DNA of 34,956 bases from CAZUNB01 sp964622235. Its GTDB lineage: Bacteria; Patescibacteriota; Saccharimonadia; Saccharimonadales; JAGPDM01. The position numbers and the translations under genes were made by a program. The DNA lies in assembly GCA_964622235.1 (NCBI GenBank), contig CAZUNB010000007.1:1-34956 (forward strand). The letters run 5' to 3'. The notes under the pieces were generated by a model. That model ran no database searches, was not told the DNA's origin, and saw only the letters and a list, made by a program, of their open reading frames with translations. This document shows, piece after piece, positions 7,140-15,366 of the stretch (positions within the stretch are counted from its first letter, which is position 1; the number at the start of each line of letters is the position of its first letter).

Positions 7140-7744
7140 GCGATTACTCCGATTACGACTGAGATAATGATGACCACCAACATGTCGACAACCGATGTTT
7201 CTATCGGTCCGACAATATTGTCGGGGTTGAGGTGAAGCTTACGGACCATAATAACGCCAATAATGATCAACGGGAAAGCTAACACACCAACGCCAAACGA
7301 GGTAATCATACTAATAGCAATGATTTTCAACGGATCAACCTCGAAAAAAAGTAATCCGACGATGACCGTGAATAGTCCGAGAATTAGCGTCGAAACCATC
7401 AGTATAGCTAACGAATAAATTGCATCGTGTACGGCGATGATACTTTTTTTGAAGTCAGTGACCTTGATGTGGTGGTTGATTTTGACAGACAAACTGGCGG
7501 TGACAGAGGCGATCACATCAATCAGCCCTGGTAATAACAGAAGTGTGCCTGGAATTAATATAAATTTTTCTTTGGCTGAATCAAGAAAAATACCAGCAAC
7601 AAGAGACAGTGAAACCCCAACTATCTGTCCGAATAGAATTTGTTTAGCTCCAGCTGATTTGTTGCGATTAATTCTGTGATAGTAGTATGGCCAGTAATGC
7701 TTTGGTCTCTGATTTATTTGTTTTAATTGCTCGATAAAAGGCAT
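7136..7744 (-). CDS. MgtE/SLC41-like divalent cation transporter, first half
   Basis: 202 residues with a basic N-terminal segment (about 35 residues) and five hydrophobic helices. The motif LLLLPGLIDVIASVTASLSV resembles the MgtE PGLxGxxGN...AS-LS segment, and LNPDNIVGPIETSVVDML carries the N-P-D-N...P...S...D signature. It pairs with the overlapping downstream gene, giving the two-domain SLC41-like architecture split over two polypeptides. Without the regulatory N/CBS domains, Mg-sensing gating of the bacterial MgtE type is not expected. Confidence 0.75.
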   Translation of the reverse strand: MPFIEQLKQINQRPKHYWPYYYHRINRNKSAGAKQILFGQIVGVSLSLVAGIFLDSAKEKFILIPGTLLLLPGLIDVIASVTASLSVKINHHIKVTDFKKSIIAVHDAIYSLAILMVSTLILGLFTVIVGLLFFEVDPLKIIAISMITSFGVGVLAFPLIIIGVIMVRKLHLNPDNIVGPIETSVVDMLVVIIISVVIGVIA

Positions 7745-7749
7745 GAGTA

Positions 7750-7755
7750 ATACTA
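7750..7755 (-). promoter_or_regulatory. -10 element for the MgtE-like pair
   Basis: TAGTAT on the minus strand, 5 nt before the ATG at 7744 and overlapping the tgt stop codon. It could permit separate transcription from tgt; read-through from tgt is equally possible. Confidence 0.35.
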
Positions 7756-8949
7756 TGCTACTTTTCTGTGATAGTTTGCAAGCCAGTTTTGGCTGAAATG
7801 TTGCAAATCTTGACTGGCTATTGCGCCGCGAATATCGTTCATGAATCGTGCAAAAAAACTGAGGTTATGAATTGTCAGTAAGCTATTACTCGCCAATTCA
7901 CCTGATTTATAAAGATGTCGTAAGTAGTTTTTTCCATGATTTGAACAAGTATAACAGCTACAGCCTTGTTCAATCGGAGATTCGTCAACTTCAAAATCTT
8001 TTTTGCCAATATTAAAACGACCATCATATGTATAGAGCGAGCCGTTTCGGGCATTTCGGGTGGGTGTGACACAGTCAAATGTGTCGATACCAACAGCGAC
8101 TGCTGCGAGAATGTCTTCTGGTGTGCCGATGCCGAGCAAGTGTCGAGGCTTGTTGTCCGGTAGCTCATCTGTCACCCAACCAACTGCTTCACCGAGGTCA
8201 TGTTTATTGAACGCACCACCGATACCAAAGCCGTCAAAATTCATTGCCGCTAGTGTACGAGCAGATTCACGGCGTAAATCCTCGTGACGACCGCCTTGCA
8301 CAACTCCAAAAAGAGCTTGCTTGTTATTTGTATCGAGTTTTTTGTGAGTATTAAGACTGCGCTCCGCCCAGACATGGGTTCGATCCATGGCTAACTTTTG
8401 ATAGTCTTTCGGTGCAGTAGGTGCGGTGCATTCATCAAACGCAAAGATAATATCTGCACCTAAATCGTACTGAATTTGCATAGATTTCTCTGGATCGAGA
8501 TATATCTTGCTACCATCGAGATGACTCTTAAAACTAACTCCATCGTCATCAATTTTAAATCTAGCACTATTCTTTGGTATTCCTTCACGACTCTCACCTG
8601 CTTCGGCTACCTTGGTTATCCCGCTGTCGAACGCAACGCCGAGGCTAAAGACCTGAAACCCACCACTGTCAGTGAATAGTGGTTTCTTATAATTCATGAA
8701 CCTATGAAGGCCCCCAGATTTTTTCACAACCTCACTGCCTGGTCGCAACATTAAATGGTACGTGTTTGCTAGGGCAGCTTGCATGCCAGTGCCGTCGAGC
8801 TGCTCGTTACTGAGACTTTTTACGGTAGCTTTGGTCCCAACGGCGATGAAGGCTGGAGTCTTGATTTGTCCGTGGCGCGTCGATATGATGCCAGTTCGTG
8901 CTTGACCATCTTTTTCCGTAATCGAATATGAAAATTTTTCATTTATCAT
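7753..8949 (-). CDS. tgt: Queuine tRNA-ribosyltransferase (tRNA-guanine transglycosylase)
   Basis: Exchanges guanine-34 of GUN-anticodon tRNAs for preQ1 (bacterial type). 398 residues from the chosen start. Visible motifs are DSGGFQVFSL (substrate Asp and base pocket), the GVVQGG loop, GIGTPEDILAAVAVGIDTFDCVTPTRNARNG (catalytic Asp in DCV-P-T-R), and the zinc site C-x-C-x2-C with a downstream His. An upstream 32-codon extension in the same frame is hydrophobic, runs through the promoter and is rejected. The ATG at 8949 begins MINEKFSYSI, as expected. No queuosine biosynthesis genes lie in the window. Confidence 0.95.
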   Translation of the reverse strand: MINEKFSYSITEKDGQARTGIISTRHGQIKTPAFIAVGTKATVKSLSNEQLDGTGMQAALANTYHLMLRPGSEVVKKSGGLHRFMNYKKPLFTDSGGFQVFSLGVAFDSGITKVAEAGESREGIPKNSARFKIDDDGVSFKSHLDGSKIYLDPEKSMQIQYDLGADIIFAFDECTAPTAPKDYQKLAMDRTHVWAERSLNTHKKLDTNNKQALFGVVQGGRHEDLRRESARTLAAMNFDGFGIGGAFNKHDLGEAVGWVTDELPDNKPRHLLGIGTPEDILAAVAVGIDTFDCVTPTRNARNGSLYTYDGRFNIGKKDFEVDESPIEQGCSCYTCSNHGKNYLRHLYKSGELASNSLLTIHNLSFFARFMNDIRGAIASQDLQHFSQNWLANYHRKVA

Positions 8950-8955
8950 CACTAC

Positions 8956-8964
8956 ATTATAGCA
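8956..8964 (-). promoter_or_regulatory. Extended -10 promoter of tgt
   Basis: TGC-TATAAT on the minus strand ends 6 nt before the ATG at 8949. Predicted leaderless. Confidence 0.6.
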
Positions 8965-9022
8965 ACAATACAAAACAACAACATATACATATATATATTT
9001 ATATGTTACATTATTAAATATA

Positions 9023-9517
9023 ATGAATGAGAATCTTGACCCCATCCGCTATCTTGACCCGATGGATAATCCTGATAGTCCGTGTAATAATCCAGACGTG
9101 TTGACAGAAGTCTTAGTCGATCTACCTAAAGGTGACGGCGTGATTTCATATAATCCATTTCGCCATCCTATTGCATATAGAGACCATATTCGTAACTCTC
9201 AAAGACCTGATAATCTTAGGCTTTTAACCCCTTCGCAGCGTGTAGGCGCAAAGGCAAAAGCGGATATGTCACTCAGTAGAGCGTTGGATGCTTGTCAAGA
9301 CTGTCCGCTTTTGGGAGAATGTCTTAAGTACCCAGTATCGGTAGGTGAAAATCCATTTGATAGTAGGGTTGGGTATGCGAATGGTATCAGAGGCGGAGTG
9401 CTCACCAGTAAGATTAGAAAAACGGCAAAAGAGCTCTCACCGTTTTATCGTACTAATAGAGGCTTCGATTATAGAAGATTATCGGAGGCAGTACTTGCTA
9501 CGTTTCGTTACGGTTAG
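9023..9517 (+). CDS. WhiB-like iron-sulfur protein
   Basis: 164 residues. The C-terminal half matches the WhiB signature: an Ala-rich helix followed by C91-x2-C94-P-x4-GE-C100-L-x-Y, then GIRGGVLTSKIRK (121-133), corresponding to the WhiB G-[IV]-W-G-G turn and following basic helix. The first cluster Cys of WhiB would be C21, although the spacing to C91 (69 residues) is larger than usual. WhiB proteins bind a 4Fe-4S cluster and partner with the primary sigma factor or sense redox/NO; the family is known mainly from Actinobacteria and their phages. Here the Trp of the GVWGG turn is Arg and the N-terminal 60 residues are unlike any family I know. Start uncertain: a TATAAT overlaps the ATG at 9023, and Met14 (9062) is an alternative. 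Confidence 0.68.
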   Translation: MNENLDPIRYLDPMDNPDSPCNNPDVLTEVLVDLPKGDGVISYNPFRHPIAYRDHIRNSQRPDNLRLLTPSQRVGAKAKADMSLSRALDACQDCPLLGECLKYPVSVGENPFDSRVGYANGIRGGVLTSKIRKTAKELSPFYRTNRGFDYRRLSEAVLATFRYG

Positions 9518-9541
9518 TCATGACAAGCCATGAGTAGAAGC

Positions 9542-9550
9542 TGGTAGTAT
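9542..9550 (+). promoter_or_regulatory. Extended -10 promoter of ung
   Basis: TGG-TAGTAT ends 6 nt before the ATG at 9557. Predicted leaderless. Confidence 0.5.
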
Positions 9551-9556
9551 GTCCCT

Positions 9557-10225
9557 ATGGATTATACTCAGATTGAGGAAAGCTGGATTTTTCAGTTGGA
9601 AGATTATTTCGCAACTGATGCTTGGCAAAAAACTATCAATTTGGCCCGCAATGAATATGATCAGGCGACTGTTTATCCTGTTATAAAAGATATATTTCGC
9701 ACTTTTAATTTAACGCCGTTTGATGAAGTGAAAGTAGTGATACTTGGACAAGACCCTTACCACAGACCTAATCAAGCGATGGGTTTGAGTTTTTCGGTTC
9801 CAGTTGGAATCAAAGTTCCATCGAGTTTACAAAATATTAAAAAAGAGATTGAATCCGACCTAGGTCATAAATCAGTAGTCGAAAGTGGCGATTTAACAAC
9901 GTGGGCAAAACAAGGTGTGTTACTGTTGAATTCCGTTTTGACCGTTCGGGCAGGTCAGGCTGGGTCTCATCGAGATATAGGATGGCAAGAATTTACTGAT
10001 TTTTCCATAGCTCAATTATCTAAAGAAAAGGAAAATTTAGTTTTCATTCTGTGGGGTTCTTACGCTAAAAGTAAAAAAGAGCTCATTAATCAGTCAAAAC
10101 ATTTAATCATCGAAAGCCCTCACCCTTCCCCGCTATCAGCCTATCGAGGTTTTTTCGACAGCAAACCTTTCTCAAAAACCAACAAATATTTAGCCGAACA
10201 TGGCTTAGCTCCGATAGATTGGTAA
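9557..10225 (+). CDS. ung: Uracil-DNA glycosylase, family 1
   Basis: Removes uracil from DNA as the first step of base-excision repair. 222 residues, normal length. Shows the catalytic water-activating motif GQDPYH (64-69, Asp66), LLLNSVLTVRAGQAGSH (Asn for uracil specificity), ILWGSYAKSK, and the DNA-minor-groove loop HPSPLSAYRGFF with the catalytic His. It lies 39 bp after the WhiB-like gene but has its own promoter. The closing segment FSKTNKYLAEHG is typical of family 1. Confidence 0.97.
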   Translation: MDYTQIEESWIFQLEDYFATDAWQKTINLARNEYDQATVYPVIKDIFRTFNLTPFDEVKVVILGQDPYHRPNQAMGLSFSVPVGIKVPSSLQNIKKEIESDLGHKSVVESGDLTTWAKQGVLLLNSVLTVRAGQAGSHRDIGWQEFTDFSIAQLSKEKENLVFILWGSYAKSKKELINQSKHLIIESPHPSPLSAYRGFFDSKPFSKTNKYLAEHGLAPIDW

Positions 10226-10312
10226 GCACGGCTCTTAGCTACTGGAAAAGGAAGACAAAAATCGATCGAAAAATACCATAAAACGTTCATGCTTGCAAAC
10301 AATTAGTAGTTG

Positions 10313-10318
10313 TAGTAT
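10313..10318 (+). promoter_or_regulatory. Possible -10 for the 324-residue orphan gene
   Basis: TAGTAT, about 37 nt upstream of the ATG at 10356, leaving a roughly 30-nt leader that includes AGGAG (10345-10349), 6 nt before the ATG. The -35 is weak. Confidence 0.35.
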
Positions 10319-10355
10319 TTTTTGAATAGTAAATACAGATAAATAGGAGTTATAT

Positions 10356-11330
10356 ATGGCAGCACCAGGAGAACAGATTACAGCACAGGAGGGTATCCCG
10401 GAAGAAGAAGATATGTTTTTTTTGGCTGAGGTTCCAGATCCTGTTTATAGAGAGTTTTTAGAAGCAACTCTGGGTGTAGAGGAGCCAGCACCACACTTTC
10501 CCGGTACGCATTTTGAGGTAGCTAATGCCGATAGCGTTGATGGTATGTCACTCCCTGAAGGTACTTCGAGGTTTACGCTGTTTACAGACCCGAAAACTTT
10601 TGCTCACCGGAGTCATTTTGCTGGAACGGTTGAAAGAGAACTTCGTAAGGATTTACGAAACTTGCACTGTCAAGAAAAAAAACGTGGAGCAATTGCTGAC
10701 CTGCTCATGGACAGTCCTAAGCAAATAGCTTGGCAGCTTGGGCAAAGATATGCACCTAAACCGTTTGACGAAAAAGCTGAAACAGAAGGAGGTCGAGTTA
10801 GTAATCCTTATGATTCAGAAGGTGGTGGAGAAAGAGCTATAGCTCCACCGAAAATGGTTAGTCTCCTGGTTAGAAATTCTCATTGGATGACTGATAAAAC
10901 TGGAAAAAAGTTGCCGATCTTGGCTTTCGATAGGCCATCTCGCAGAGGGGAGTTCGGAACTACTGCTACCGACTGGTTAACGCCCAGCCAAATTATGCTC
11001 GGACTTCTAGTGGCAGCGAGGTCGTCGGATTCCGTTGCAGAACAGGTAACCATAGCTGCGGCTAATGCTTATAATGAAACATGGGCACAGTACGCCGTTG
11101 ATCTTACGCACAGCCAAGCAACTGGAGAGACTAGAGTTCCAATTGACCAAGAAGTATCCCCCGTTCGACGGGTCACAAGCCCTGCTGTGGTTAAGGGTCT
11201 AGCAATCGCAGCATATAGTGGTGAGATATTCGATGGTCCTCGCAGGTTTTTTGTGGATGGTGATGAGCTAAATGATGCGGCAAGAGCACAAATTACAGGT
11301 GTTCCGAGTTCAGGTGGAATGAGCGATTAA
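10356..11330 (+). CDS. Unrecognised soluble protein, 324 residues
   Basis: I do not recognise a family. No signal peptide and no membrane segment are seen. The first 30 residues are acidic and look disordered. The middle holds HFAGTVERELRKDLRNLHCQEKKRGAIADLL, a likely long amphipathic helix, then a Gly/Ser-rich linker (about 147-160). The C-terminal half is Ala-rich and helical (QIMLGLLVAARSSDSVAEQV and onward). It ends with a flexible tail, GVPSSGGMSD. A good Shine-Dalgarno (AGGAG) supports the start. The gene is monocistronic, after ung and convergent with clpB (6 bp apart). Probably a lineage-specific cytosolic protein. Confidence 0.8.
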   Translation: MAAPGEQITAQEGIPEEEDMFFLAEVPDPVYREFLEATLGVEEPAPHFPGTHFEVANADSVDGMSLPEGTSRFTLFTDPKTFAHRSHFAGTVERELRKDLRNLHCQEKKRGAIADLLMDSPKQIAWQLGQRYAPKPFDEKAETEGGRVSNPYDSEGGGERAIAPPKMVSLLVRNSHWMTDKTGKKLPILAFDRPSRRGEFGTTATDWLTPSQIMLGLLVAARSSDSVAEQVTIAAANAYNETWAQYAVDLTHSQATGETRVPIDQEVSPVRRVTSPAVVKGLAIAAYSGEIFDGPRRFFVDGDELNDAARAQITGVPSSGGMSD

Positions 11331-11336
11331 GATCAG

Positions 11337-13889
11337 TTAAAATACTACTCGATTGTTGTCTAGTTTTGCGGTTAATTCTGAGCCATCAGTAACATTACCG
11401 TCGATTATTTCGAGTGCGAGTGGATCAAGAATTTTGGTTTGAATCAATCGCTTGAGCGGTCGGGCGCCGAAGCTTGGGTCGTAGCCCTGCTCTGCCAACA
11501 TCGTTTTGACATCATCTGAGAAATTAATTGTGATGTCTTTACTGTCTTTAATTTGCTTCGTAAATTCACGCAAGCGAATGTCGACAATATCGCCCATACG
11601 AGCTTGATCAAGTCGGTTGAAGACCACGATATCGTCAATGCGGTTCAGGAACTCAGGACGGAATTCTTTGCGTAGCAATTGCTGAATAATTCCTTCGAGA
11701 GCCTCGTCTTCCTCTGGTTTAGCCTCGAGGATAGCATGTGAACCGATATTACTGGTCATGACGATAATTGTGTTGGTAAAGTTGACGGTCCTACCCTGTC
11801 CATCGGTCATTCGGCCATCATCGAGCACTTGCAGGAGAATATTAAAGACATCTCGGTGAGCTTTTTCAATTTCATCAAACAAGATAACCGTATACGGTCG
11901 CCTGCGGACCGCCTCAGTTAACTGACCGCCCGCTTCATAACCAACGTATCCTGGAGGCGAACCAATCAGACGCGCTACGGCGTGTTGCTCCATATATTCG
12001 CTCATATCAATACGAATCATGGCGTGCTCGTCATCAAATAGCTGTTCGGCTAGTGCTTTGGTTAACTCAGTTTTACCGACGCCAGTTGGACCGAGGAATA
12101 AGAAACTACCGATTGGTTTTTGTTGGTCGCTAATTCCAGCTCGACTTCGCCTAATGGCGTTAGCAACGGCAGTCACGGCTTTGTCCTGACCGATTACCCG
12201 TTTTTCAAGCTCACCTTCAAGATGGCTCAGCTTATTTGATTCGCTTTCTAGAAGCCGCGAGACTGGAATGCCTGTCCAGCGACCAACCACGTTGGCGATA
12301 TCTTCACTGGTAACTTCTTCGCGCAGTAGTCTTTTATCAGCTGGAATTTCTTCTAGTTTTTTCTGGGTTTCGACTATTGAGCTCTTTAATTTCGGAATTT
12401 CACCATACTGGATCTCGGCAGCACGATTTAGGTCACTTTCGCGCTCTGCTTGTTCCTGTTCGCTTTTTAGGTGATCAATTTTCTCACTTGCTTGGTTGAT
12501 TTCGTCAATTAGTTTTTTCTCACGACTCCATTGTTGGTCGAGACTGCTCGAATCTTCCTTTAGGTTAGCAATTTCTTGCTCAATTTGCTCTACTCTCTGC
12601 TTAGCGTTTTTGTCTTTTTTGAGAGAAGCTTTTTCGATTTCTAGTTGTGTGACTTTACGTTTTACTCTGTCTAATTCTGTCGGCATAGAGTCGATTTCGA
12701 TTTTTAAACTTGAGGTTGCTTCATCGATTAGGTCCACAGCCTTATCAGGTAGAAAACGATCAGCGATATATCGACTACTTAGTCTGGCAGCAGCAACTAC
12801 TGCATCATCTGTTATTTTTACACCATGGTGAACTTCATATTTTTCTTGTAATCCACGTAAGATTGTAATCGTATCATCAACTGACGGCTCATCAACGAAA
12901 ACTGGCTGAAAGCGACGTTCAAGTGCCGCATCTTTTTCAATATTTTCTCGGTATTCATCAAGTGTCGTGGCGCCAATCATGTGCAGTTTCCCTCGGGCCA
13001 AAAGAGGCTTGAGCATATTACCAGCATCCATTGCACCTTCACTCTTGCCGGCACCAACTATGGTGTGCAGCTCATCAACAAATAAAATAATTTCACCATC
13101 AGATTTTTCAACTTCATCAAGCACTGCTTTTAAGCGTTCTTCAAATTCTCCACGGTATTTAGCCCCAGCTAAAAGACTCCCCATCCCGAGCTCAATCAAT
13201 CGTCTATTTTTTAGGCTATTCGGCACATCACCAGCAACAATTCGACTGGCGAGCCCCTCGACTATGGCTGTCTTGCCAACGCCAGGTTCACCAATCAACA
13301 CGGGGTTGTTCTTGGTTCGACGACTCAAAACTTGCATAACACGACGGATTTCTTCATCGCGACCGATTACTGGGTCAAGCTTGCCTTCACGTGCAAGTCC
13401 AGTAAAGTCTTGCCCATATTTTTCAAGCACATTCATTTTATTCTCTGGTGTTTGATCACTCACCTTCTGTCCTCCTCGCACGTCATCGAGTTTAGTTTTT
13501 AGATCATTATAGTTAAGTTCAAATGGAAGTAGGTTCTCCTTGGCGGCAGATAGCAAAATGTGCTCAGTCGAAAGGTGTGTATCATTAAGGCTTTTCATTT
13601 CTTTCTTTGCGGTTGCGAGCATACGACTGAATTTACTGCTCGGACGGATGTCCGATTCAGTCGTTACGTCAGCACTGGTTGGTAGGGCGTCAACCGCTTC
13701 ATGAAGTTTACTCTCAAAGTTAACAGCGCCACTTGTAGAGACTAAACCACTGAAGGCCGTATCGGTCTGAGAAGCTAAACTAGCTAGCAAGTGTATCGGT
13801 TCGAGCATTGGGTTGTGTCTTTGTGTCGCACTTTCGATTGCAGATTGCAAAGCTTCAACCAGCTTTTGGGTCATTTCGTTTGGATTCAT
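11337..13889 (-). CDS. clpB: ATP-dependent disaggregase ClpB
   Basis: Hsp100 hexamer that pulls polypeptides out of aggregates with DnaK. 850 residues, normal for ClpB. In order: the double Clp N-domain (about 1-150), NBD1 with Walker A GEPGVGKTA (around 200) and Walker B LFVDELHT, the coiled-coil middle domain (about 395-520, rich in Lys/Glu/Gln), and NBD2 with Walker A GPTGVGKTE and Walker B ILFDEIEKAH plus MTSNIGS. The middle domain and lack of a ClpP-binding loop separate it from ClpA/ClpC. AAAGGA 6 nt before the ATG is the ribosome-binding site. A CIRCE element overlaps the promoter, so HrcA-type heat-shock control is expected. Confidence 0.97.
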   Translation of the reverse strand: MNPNEMTQKLVEALQSAIESATQRHNPMLEPIHLLASLASQTDTAFSGLVSTSGAVNFESKLHEAVDALPTSADVTTESDIRPSSKFSRMLATAKKEMKSLNDTHLSTEHILLSAAKENLLPFELNYNDLKTKLDDVRGGQKVSDQTPENKMNVLEKYGQDFTGLAREGKLDPVIGRDEEIRRVMQVLSRRTKNNPVLIGEPGVGKTAIVEGLASRIVAGDVPNSLKNRRLIELGMGSLLAGAKYRGEFEERLKAVLDEVEKSDGEIILFVDELHTIVGAGKSEGAMDAGNMLKPLLARGKLHMIGATTLDEYRENIEKDAALERRFQPVFVDEPSVDDTITILRGLQEKYEVHHGVKITDDAVVAAARLSSRYIADRFLPDKAVDLIDEATSSLKIEIDSMPTELDRVKRKVTQLEIEKASLKKDKNAKQRVEQIEQEIANLKEDSSSLDQQWSREKKLIDEINQASEKIDHLKSEQEQAERESDLNRAAEIQYGEIPKLKSSIVETQKKLEEIPADKRLLREEVTSEDIANVVGRWTGIPVSRLLESESNKLSHLEGELEKRVIGQDKAVTAVANAIRRSRAGISDQQKPIGSFLFLGPTGVGKTELTKALAEQLFDDEHAMIRIDMSEYMEQHAVARLIGSPPGYVGYEAGGQLTEAVRRRPYTVILFDEIEKAHRDVFNILLQVLDDGRMTDGQGRTVNFTNTIIVMTSNIGSHAILEAKPEEDEALEGIIQQLLRKEFRPEFLNRIDDIVVFNRLDQARMGDIVDIRLREFTKQIKDSKDITINFSDDVKTMLAEQGYDPSFGARPLKRLIQTKILDPLALEIIDGNVTDGSELTAKLDNNRVVF

Positions 13890-13921
13890 AGTTTTTCCTT
13901 TCGACTAAAGATGATAGTACT

Positions 13922-13950
13922 AGTATAGAAATCTAGCACTCTACTGTCAA
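13922..13950 (-). promoter_or_regulatory. Promoter of clpB
   Basis: TTGACA (13950-13945), a 17-bp spacer and TATACT (13927-13922) on the minus strand. This is a near-consensus vegetative promoter with a leader of about 25 nt that contains the Shine-Dalgarno sequence. Confidence 0.75.
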
Positions 13951-13959
13951 GAGTGCCAA
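13933..13959. promoter_or_regulatory. CIRCE operator (HrcA site) at clpB
   Basis: CTAGCACTC, 9 nt, GAGTGCCAA: 16 of 18 positions match the CIRCE consensus TTAGCACTC-N9-GAGTGCTAA. It overlaps the -35 of clpB, where a bound HrcA repressor would block RNA polymerase. Confidence 0.88.
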
Positions 13960-13970
13960 TATGATTATGG

Positions 13971-13998
13971 TTGCCTCAGTGTTGCGATAGAGTATACT
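13971..13998 (+). promoter_or_regulatory. Promoter of the tandem pilin operon
   Basis: TTGCCT (13971-13976), a 16-bp spacer and TATACT (13993-13998). It leaves a leader of about 22 nt before the ATG at 14027; no clear Shine-Dalgarno is visible in it. Confidence 0.5.
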
Positions 13999-14026
13999 AA
14001 GCTTAAGTTAAAGCGTAAGCAAAAAC

Positions 14027-14656
14027 ATGAAAGATAAACAAACAACTTTTGGATTCACCATTATAGAGCTAGTCGTTGTTATTCTTATTATCGGAATTTT
14101 GGCAAGCCTAAGCTACGGAGGCTATGGACGCTACCGACGAAATGCTGAGAATTCATTGAAAAACGATGCTGCAAAAGCTCTAGCCGCCGGGCTAAAAACT
14201 TACGTCGGTAAAAACAATGAGTATCCTGCTAAAAACACAATGACTGGCGAGTTTGGAGCGTGTCTAGGTAACGGACCAGAGCTTGAGGACGGTCTATGTA
14301 CTAATACAACATGGGCCCAAGTTCGAAGTGACTTTAACGCAGAGCTTGAAAAAATTACAAAACTCTCAAGATTTGACTATGAAACCAAACGACTTCTGGT
14401 TGATAATGGAGATTATTTTGAAGGAGTAGTTTTTATTCACAGGCCCAGCGCTAGGGTTGACGGTAAGTATAATAAGTTCTTTCTCGAGTATGCTTTAGAA
14501 GGAGACAATGCTTTATGTGGCGAAGGGGTGGTGAAGAGAAATGATGCCAACAATTATGTAAGCACAAACCAAGGATATAGCTTTAGAGGTAGTGGGAATA
14601 CTAGATGTGTAATTCCTCTGTTCGATCCAGATAATCCAGAAGCACTGTTACCGTGA
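14027..14656 (+). CDS. Type IV pilin-like protein, first of tandem pair
   Basis: 209 residues. Short leader MKDKQTTFG, then FTIIELVVVILIIGILASL, a prepilin peptidase site (G9/F10) with Glu at mature position 5. The rest is an exported globular domain, with cysteines in EFGACLGN, GLCTNTTW, LCGEGVV and TRCVIPLFDPDNPE. The last 60 residues resemble those of the following gene (LEG-x-N...CG...VV...NNY...YS...CV-x-PL-x-DP-x-NP), so the two are paralogues, probably with a C-terminal disulfide loop as in many type IV pilins. Overlaps the next gene by 4 nt. No pilus assembly ATPase lies in this window. Confidence 0.88.
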   Translation: MKDKQTTFGFTIIELVVVILIIGILASLSYGGYGRYRRNAENSLKNDAAKALAAGLKTYVGKNNEYPAKNTMTGEFGACLGNGPELEDGLCTNTTWAQVRSDFNAELEKITKLSRFDYETKRLLVDNGDYFEGVVFIHRPSARVDGKYNKFFLEYALEGDNALCGEGVVKRNDANNYVSTNQGYSFRGSGNTRCVIPLFDPDNPEALLP

Positions 14657-15366
14657 TAAAAAAATATGACGGCTTTACTCTTGTTGAGTTGATGGTTGTG
14701 ATTGTCGTGATTGGTATTTTAGCGGGATTGGTAACAGTTGGTACTGGAAAGTATCAGAGCAATGCACGCAATCAGTCAAAAATTGTCGCTACTCAAGGCT
14801 TGTCGAGCTCGCTTCGAACCTATCTTGCTGAGTTTAACAAATATCCGATGGAAGACAATACTTGCCTTGGTTATGGCGATGATTACTCGAATAATGGTGA
14901 TGTTTGTCAGTTTACTAGTACAGACGGTGGAGAAAACTTCACTCCAAACACCCAGTATCAAGTTCGTAATTCATTTAATAAAGCGCTTGCCAAAGTCACA
15001 ACAGACCCACGACCGAAGATCAACACATCGAAACTCGGTGGTGATCTAGGCTTTACTGGCGCCGACGTTTATATCGCTGGAGTTGTGTTTACTATGACCA
15101 AACCACAACCGAGCACTCCAGGAGATGCTGGAAAATATTATGTTGTGAAAGGTGGCTTAACTAGTACTTATGATCATTGGTACTATGTAAAGTATCTTTT
15201 AGAGGGTGAAAATGTTGACTGCGGAGTATCGGTAGTAGAATATAAACCTGGAGATGTAAATAATTATTATAATACAGATAAGAATTACTCATATAGTGTC
15301 AATGGCATTACACTTTGCGTGCACCCTTTACCTGATCCTAAGAATCCCGACTCACCAATCAACTAA
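14653..15366 (+). CDS. Type IV pilin-like protein, second of tandem pair
   Basis: 237 residues starting with GTG inside the overlap GTGA of the previous stop, a sign of translational coupling. Leader MIKKYDG, then FTLVELMVVIVVIGILAGL with mature Glu5. The C-terminal domain shares the Cys-Gly...Cys-Val pattern and the DP-x-NP ending with the previous pilin. Co-translation suggests the two act together, for example as paired minor and major pilins. It stops one base before the convergent adenosyltransferase gene. Confidence 0.88.
   Translation: MIKKYDGFTLVELMVVIVVIGILAGLVTVGTGKYQSNARNQSKIVATQGLSSSLRTYLAEFNKYPMEDNTCLGYGDDYSNNGDVCQFTSTDGGENFTPNTQYQVRNSFNKALAKVTTDPRPKINTSKLGGDLGFTGADVYIAGVVFTMTKPQPSTPGDAGKYYVVKGGLTSTYDHWYYVKYLLEGENVDCGVSVVEYKPGDVNNYYNTDKNYSYSVNGITLCVHPLPDPKNPDSPIN

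Noticed and set aside
8380..8400. tRNA-like GGTTCGATCC sequence
   Set aside because: Lies inside the tgt coding sequence, and no cloverleaf can be formed around it.
12967..13455. 162-codon plus-strand open frame
   Set aside because: Lies wholly antisense to clpB NBD1; composition is Ser/Pro-rich as expected for a shadow frame, with no promoter.
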